Source: a bacterium (GTDB lineage Bacteria > UBP13 > UBA5359). Taken from it: a stretch of DNA of 8,800 nucleotides. Positions 6,669-8,800 of this stretch are shown here, in pieces. The position numbers and the translations under genes are program-made. Location of the stretch: assembly GCA_028685295.1 (NCBI GenBank), contig JAQUEL010000080.1, positions 1-8,800 of the forward strand. Direction: 5' to 3'. Below the pieces are notes generated by a model. It had not been told where the DNA came from. It did no database searches and was given only the letters and a program-made list of their open reading frames with translations. Numbering within the stretch: position 1 is the first letter of the stretch; every line of letters begins with the position of its first letter.

Positions 6669-7017
6669 GGGGGCGACAGGTATCGACGGGAAGTGATGGG
6701 GTCGGAGTAGCGAGTCGAGGTTCCATAAGCTCGTTAAACTGTGGGAAAACTATAAACGCCAACGATAATTTGGCTCTGGCCGCTTAATATAAGCGCCTGT
6801 CCTTCCGGCTACGTCGATCGGGCCGAGCGGGGCATCAACTAAGATCGACTACCCAAAGGCCTATTCCTGTAAGCCCGAGGGGAAACTTTACAGGATAGCT
6901 GTAGTTCTATCCCGCCTGCGGGAGCGGACAAGGCGAAACTCAAAGCGCAGGATACACTCGTAGAAGCTCCGATGACAGCCTTTTCGGACAGGGGTTCGAA
7001 TCCCCTCGCCTCCACCA
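6669..7017 (+). ncRNA. ssrA: tmRNA (transfer-messenger RNA), one-piece
   Basis: tmRNA rescues stalled ribosomes with SmpB and tags the unfinished peptide for proteolysis. The 5' end GGGGGCG (6669-6675) pairs with CGCCTCC (7007-7013) to form the tRNA-like acceptor stem (six Watson-Crick pairs and one G-T), followed by A and an encoded CCA at 7015-7017. The T arm GGGG-TTCGAAT-CCCC lies at 6991-7005. The tag-coding segment sits at 6758-6787. At 349 bases the length is typical. The encoded CCA and the uninterrupted order show the standard, not the permuted, form. A terminator follows nine bases later. The end of tmRNA genes is a known target for integrating elements, and accessory-looking DNA follows here. 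Confidence 0.97.
6758..6787 (+). other. tmRNA tag reading frame (ANDNLALAA)
   Basis: Starting at the resume codon GCC (6758-6760), nine codons encode ANDNLALAA, then TAA at 6785-6787. The ALAA end is the degron recognised by ClpXP-type proteases, and the AND start matches the AND(E/N) tags of many bacteria. The tag is at the short end of the known range, as in Clostridia-type tags. Confidence 0.93.
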
Positions 7018-7025
7018 AATCAAAT

Positions 7026-7069
7026 ACCATCTATTGATAAAATGAATTTTGTCTGTAGGTGGTTTTTTG
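7026..7069 (+). terminator. Intrinsic terminator of ssrA
   Basis: ACCATCTA (7026-7033) pairs with TAGGTGGT (7056-7063) with one wobble. An inner stem GATAAAAT (7036-7043) pairs with ATTTTGTC (7046-7053), also with one wobble, around a two-base loop. A run of six T's at 7063-7068 follows. It lies nine bases after the tmRNA CCA. Confidence 0.85.
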
Positions 7070-7072
7070 TTT

Positions 7073-7116
7073 GCCCGAAAGTGCTTGAAATAAGCCACTT
7101 TCGGGCTTTATTCTTT
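7073..7116 (+). terminator. Second strong hairpin with T-rich tail
   Basis: GCCCGAAAGTG (7073-7083) and CACTTTCGGGC (7096-7106) form a perfect 11-bp stem that can extend inward by CTT/AAG with a bulged C. TTTATTCTTT follows. It stands only four bases after the T-run of the ssrA terminator, with no gene between. It may be a back-up terminator, or the terminator of a transcript that was displaced when DNA was inserted here. Confidence 0.8.
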
Positions 7117-7125
7117 CTGCCTTGT

Positions 7126-7138
7126 ATCAATAGTTGAT
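7126..7138. promoter_or_regulatory. Palindrome ATCAA-TAG-TTGAT, possible regulator site
   Basis: ATCAA at 7126-7130 and TTGAT at 7134-7138 flank TAG, a perfect 5-3-5 dyad of the size bound by MarR-type dimers. Its right part, AATAGTTGAT (7129-7138), recurs exactly at 7509-7518 beside the marR-like promoter. No promoter or gene adjoins this copy, so a regulatory role is speculative. Its left part, TATCAATAG, is also the reverse complement of CTATTGATA at 7031-7039 in the ssrA terminator. Confidence 0.3.
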
Positions 7139-7210
7139 GTTTTAGAATAGTCGTTTCCGGAGGACACTTGGCACGAACCATAGCGGTTTTCGGGGCAGCT
7201 GCATGGGCAA

Positions 7211-7289
7211 ATCGTTAAAAGAAAGGTAATCGTTAAAATTTGCACCGAAAATCGGGCTATCTTTTAACGATACACCAGAGCCGTTAAAA
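7211..7289. repeat. Cluster of four CGTTAAAA repeats forming nested inverted repeats
   Basis: CGTTAAAA occurs at 7213-7220, 7231-7238 and 7282-7289 on the plus strand and as TTTTAACG at 7262-7269. ATCGTTAAAA at 7229-7238 is the perfect reverse complement of 7262-7271, with a further CCGA-AAA-TCGG hairpin inside at 7245-7255. The first copy (7211-7222) pairs with 7260-7271 over 12 bases, so two alternative dyads share one right arm. The spacing suggests multiple protein-binding sites, such as those at the end of a mobile element, or a folded RNA. No gene is apparent within the 7141-7347 stretch. Confidence 0.55.
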
Positions 7290-7371
7290 ATAAAGATTCT
7301 GGAAGAAAAGCAGCCCGCCCGAGGGTGAGCCGGATACCTTGGCAACCTTATAACCTTGACCGAGGGAGCCG

Positions 7372-7450
7372 CAGCTTTTCGTCGAACTCGTCGATGGCAA
7401 GTGGGCAGTTCTCAATGTCCTTGATGAAACCCTTGATAATTACAGGCACT
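7372..7450 (-). pseudogene. Decayed C-terminal fragment of a probable large serine recombinase
   Basis: Read on the minus strand, codons ending at 7372 include IIKGFIKDI followed by IENCPLAIDEFDEKL. The pattern of a helix and then x-x-(L/I)-x-EFDE-x-L, normally followed by Trp and a VTVY...GTEI tail, is typical of the end of large serine recombinases that move conjugative and integrative elements of Firmicutes. I recall this from the family and have not searched. Here the frame departs straight after DEKL (RLPRSRL, then other frames), and the upstream part runs through the marR-like promoter on the other strand without similarity. Only about 25 codons survive, so the gene is broken at both ends. 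It points to a past element next to ssrA. Confidence 0.4.
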
Positions 7451-7477
7451 TTTTTTAGACATATCTCATATAATAAA

Positions 7478-7517
7478 AATAGTTGACGACGGAAACCATC
7501 CGCGGTATAATAGTTGA
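7478..7517 (+). promoter_or_regulatory. Promoter of the marR-like gene with repeated AATAGTTGA motifs
   Basis: TTGACG at 7483-7488 and a perfect TATAAT at 7506-7511 are spaced by 17 bases, close to the ideal promoter, so transcription should start near 7518. The 9-mer AATAGTTGA occurs at 7478-7486, running into the -35, and again at 7509-7517, running from the -10 to the start site. The copies are 31 bases apart, about three helical turns. Such placement fits autorepression by the MarR-type product, which is inference. Confidence 0.75.
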
Positions 7518-7551
7518 TAATGCAAACCAAAATTAGAATGGAGGGTAGGCA

Positions 7552-7989
7552 ATGAATAAAAACATACCAGAAATATATGATTTGATCCAAGAGCTGTCTT
7601 GGCGTTTCGGAAACCATGGATTCAACGGTGAATGCTGTGGGGATTTATCCCTGATTGAATTTATGACACTGAAAAAAATCGATGAATGCAAAGAAATTAC
7701 AATTCAGGAAATAGGCAATGCGATCAATTTCACAAAAAGCGGAGCAAGTAAAATCATAGACCGCTTAGAAAGCAAAGGGTATGCAATACGGGCGGATTCC
7801 CCTGTTGATGGACGTTTATGCTGTGTATTGACAACAGAAAAAGGAAGGGAAACTTTATCTGGAATTGTAAAGCAGTACACTTTAAATCTAAATAACATTT
7901 TGAGAGAAATTGAGCCTCAAGAAGTTGACCAAATTCGCGAATCATTGACGATACTCGTAGATGCGCTACAGAGATATAAGGAGGGATAA
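7552..7989 (+). CDS. MarR-family transcriptional regulator with two Cys-Cys pairs
   Basis: The 145-residue protein matches a MarR winged-helix regulator. It has an N-terminal dimer helix (about 5-20), a helix-turn-helix in [30 protein letters not shown] at about 49-78, a wing with [13 protein letters not shown] at about 86-98 (the family's DxRxxxVxLTxxG), and a long C-terminal dimerisation helix. Cysteines lie at 28, 29, 46, 90 and 91. The pairs at 28-29 (GECCGD) and 90-91 in the wing could bind metal ions or sense thiol stress, which would fit the metal ATPase downstream. GGAGGG at 7540-7545 lies six bases before the ATG. Its end overlaps the ribosome site of the ATPase gene, so the two form an operon. 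In 7861-7920 I count 18 G/C of 60 (30%), against 32 of 60 in the ATPase at 8281-8340, which suggests a foreign or composite origin. Confidence 0.9.
   Translation: MNKNIPEIYDLIQELSWRFGNHGFNGECCGDLSLIEFMTLKKIDECKEITIQEIGNAINFTKSGASKIIDRLESKGYAIRADSPVDGRLCCVLTTEKGRETLSGIVKQYTLNLNNILREIEPQEVDQIRESLTILVDALQRYKEG
7978..7985 (+). promoter_or_regulatory. Ribosome binding site fixing a GTG start for the ATPase
   Basis: AAGGAGGG, formed by the last codons of the regulator gene, lies six bases before the GTG at 7992-7994. The next in-frame ATG, at 8019, has no such site. The signal supports a GTG start and tight translational coupling, with only two bases between the regulator's TAA and the GTG. Confidence 0.75.
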
Positions 7990-7991
7990 CA

Positions 7992-8800
7992 GTGCAAGAA
8001 CAGGAAAATAAACGTGGCATGGAGGCGATCACCCTTAATATCCATGGCATGAATGGTTCTAATGAGGCAAGCCTAATAGAAAAGAAACTTGGCTCTCTTG
8101 CGGGCGTAGAGAGCTATGATGTTAATACCGTATCCAACCAGGTCCGTGTTTTCTACACCCCAGCTCAAGTTTCAGTTCAGGACATCATCAGATCGATTCC
8201 TGAAACGGGAATGAATGCTTCTTTGGTGCAGACCCGCAAGGAACGCAGTACATGGTGGAGAGAAAAGCAGCAGTTGGCTCTATATGGCTGTGGTCTGGTC
8301 ACACTCATCGGATTTGCCGCCCAGTACCTTATGGGTGCTCCGCCGCTGATCTATAATGGGATATTTGTTCTCGCCGTAGCCGTCGGAGTCTTTTATCCGG
8401 CCCGCAAAGCAATCCGCGCTTTGATGAACCTCACCTTCACCATTCATCTCCTCATGCTCATAGGAGCAGGCGGAGCGATGATACTGGGGATGTGGTCGGA
8501 AGCATCGATACTGATATTCGTCTATTCGCTGGGCGATGTGCTCGAATCCTATGCTGTTGATAAGGCAAGGGAGGCGATCAGTTCGCTCGTAGCGTTGATG
8601 CCGAAAGAAGCACTTGTAAAAAAAGATGGCAAAGAAGTGATCATGTCTACCGAGGATATAGAGGTTGGGAATATTGTTGTCGTCAGGCCGGGAGAAAAAA
8701 TACCTGTTGACGGCACAGTCACCCATGGTAATTCTTTCGTAGATCAGGCAGCCATCACTGGGGAATCCATCCCGGAACAGAAGCAGGTTGGCGATGATGT
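7992..8800 (+). CDS. P1B-type heavy-metal-transporting ATPase (N-terminal part, cut by window end)
   Basis: The 269 visible codons show a membrane pump that exports metal ions at the cost of ATP. Residues about 11-80 form a ferredoxin-like HMA-type domain, but its metal loop reads GMNGSNE instead of GMTCxxC, so both ligand cysteines are missing. Four hydrophobic segments follow (about 93-114, 118-140, 149-165 and 168-182), then the [14 protein letters not shown] linker typical of Zn/Cd/Co-type pumps, PGEKIPVDG and the actuator-domain TGES at about 256-259. The ion-selecting CPC/SPC motif, the DKTGT phosphorylation site and the ATP-binding domain lie beyond the window, so the metal cannot be named; the linker region favours Zn/Cd/Co over Cu. 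The gene begins two bases after the MarR-type regulator, which probably controls it. Confidence 0.92.
   Translation, partial: MQEQENKRGMEAITLNIHGMNGSNEASLIEKKLGSLAGVESYDVNTVSNQVRVFYTPAQVSVQDIIRSIPETGMNASLVQTRKERSTWWREKQQLALYGCGLVTLIGFAAQYLMGAPPLIYNGIFVLAVAVGVFYPARKAIRALMNLTFTIHLLMLIGAGGAMILGMWSEASILIFVYSLGDVLESYAVDKAREAISSLVALMPKEALVKKDGKEVIMSTEDIEVGNIVVVRPGEKIPVDGTVTHGNSFVDQAAITGESIPEQKQVGDD

Larger units (their letters stand above)
7018..7551. other. Gene-free junction between ssrA and the metal-resistance genes
   Basis: These 534 bases hold no intact gene. They contain, in order, the ssrA terminator, a second hairpin, a small palindrome, the CGTTAAAA repeat cluster, the recombinase remnant and the promoter of the regulator gene. 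I find no second copy of the ssrA 3' end within the window, so only one border of a presumed insertion would be present here. Confidence 0.6.

Noticed and set aside
6839-7030. Open frame on the minus strand across the tmRNA gene, reading ARGFEPLSE
   Set aside because: It is antisense to the tmRNA 3' half. ARGFEPLSE-type peptides are a well-known artefact of translating the complement of tmRNA/tRNA ends.
7348-7617. 89-codon minus-strand frame taken as a real gene
   Set aside because: Its start lies inside the marR-like gene and crosses that gene's promoter. Only the last part resembles a protein, a recombinase end, so I list that part as a remnant.
8280-8726. 148-codon minus-strand frame
   Set aside because: It is the complement of the P1B ATPase, whose motifs are unmistakable in the plus strand.
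7018-8800. CRISPR array or second tRNA-type attachment repeat
   Set aside because: No regularly spaced repeats with unique spacers, and no second copy of the ssrA 3' end, are present in this part of the window.

Overview
The window looks like a stretch of a Gram-positive, Clostridia-type (Firmicutes) chromosome of moderate G+C. The evidence is strong GGAGG-type ribosome binding sites before almost every gene, consensus sigma-A promoters (TTGACG-17-TATAAT type, extended -10 sites), classic hairpin-plus-T-run terminators, and a one-piece tmRNA with a short ANDNLALAA tag. I cannot name the species from the sequence alone.

Layout. (1) 2-97: the last 31 codons of a probable transposase. (2) 141-2229: a promoter followed by three co-directional genes, a TIM-barrel protein of unknown role, a NIF3-like metal protein and a small Smr-domain protein; the last two overlap by one base. 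(3) 2270-3016, minus strand: a solitary secreted protein with faint lysozyme/transglycosylase-like features and its own extended -10 promoter. (4) 3289-5407: a 12-bp inverted repeat flanking a candidate promoter, then two Gfo/Idh/MocA oxidoreductase genes separated by 2 bases and closed by a very strong terminator. (5) 5486-6650: a consensus promoter and a class I-beta DAHP synthase (aroF), the entry enzyme of aromatic amino acid synthesis. (6) 6621-7069: the tmRNA gene ssrA with its promoter and terminator; the promoter starts on the aroF stop codon. (7) 7073-7450: gene-free DNA with a second strong hairpin, palindromes, a cluster of CGTTAAAA repeats and a decayed remnant of what looks like a large serine recombinase. 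(8) 7478 to the window end: a promoter, an A+T-rich MarR-family regulator with two Cys-Cys pairs, and a translationally coupled P1B-type heavy-metal ATPase cut by the window end.

How the parts work together. Regions 2 to 6 read as ordinary chromosome: a small operon of unknown metabolic role, a sugar or polyol oxidoreductase pair, aroF and ssrA. Regions 7 and 8 read as accessory DNA placed directly downstream of ssrA, a well-known integration hotspot. They combine a recombinase relic, compound inverted repeats, a sharp drop in G+C in the regulator gene, and a metal-efflux regulator/transporter pair of a kind often carried on mobile elements. I see no clear proof of an entirely new system. The most promising places to look are the accessory junction after ssrA, the Cys-pair MarR with an ATPase whose N-terminal domain has lost its metal-binding cysteines, and the TIM-barrel/NIF3/Smr operon.
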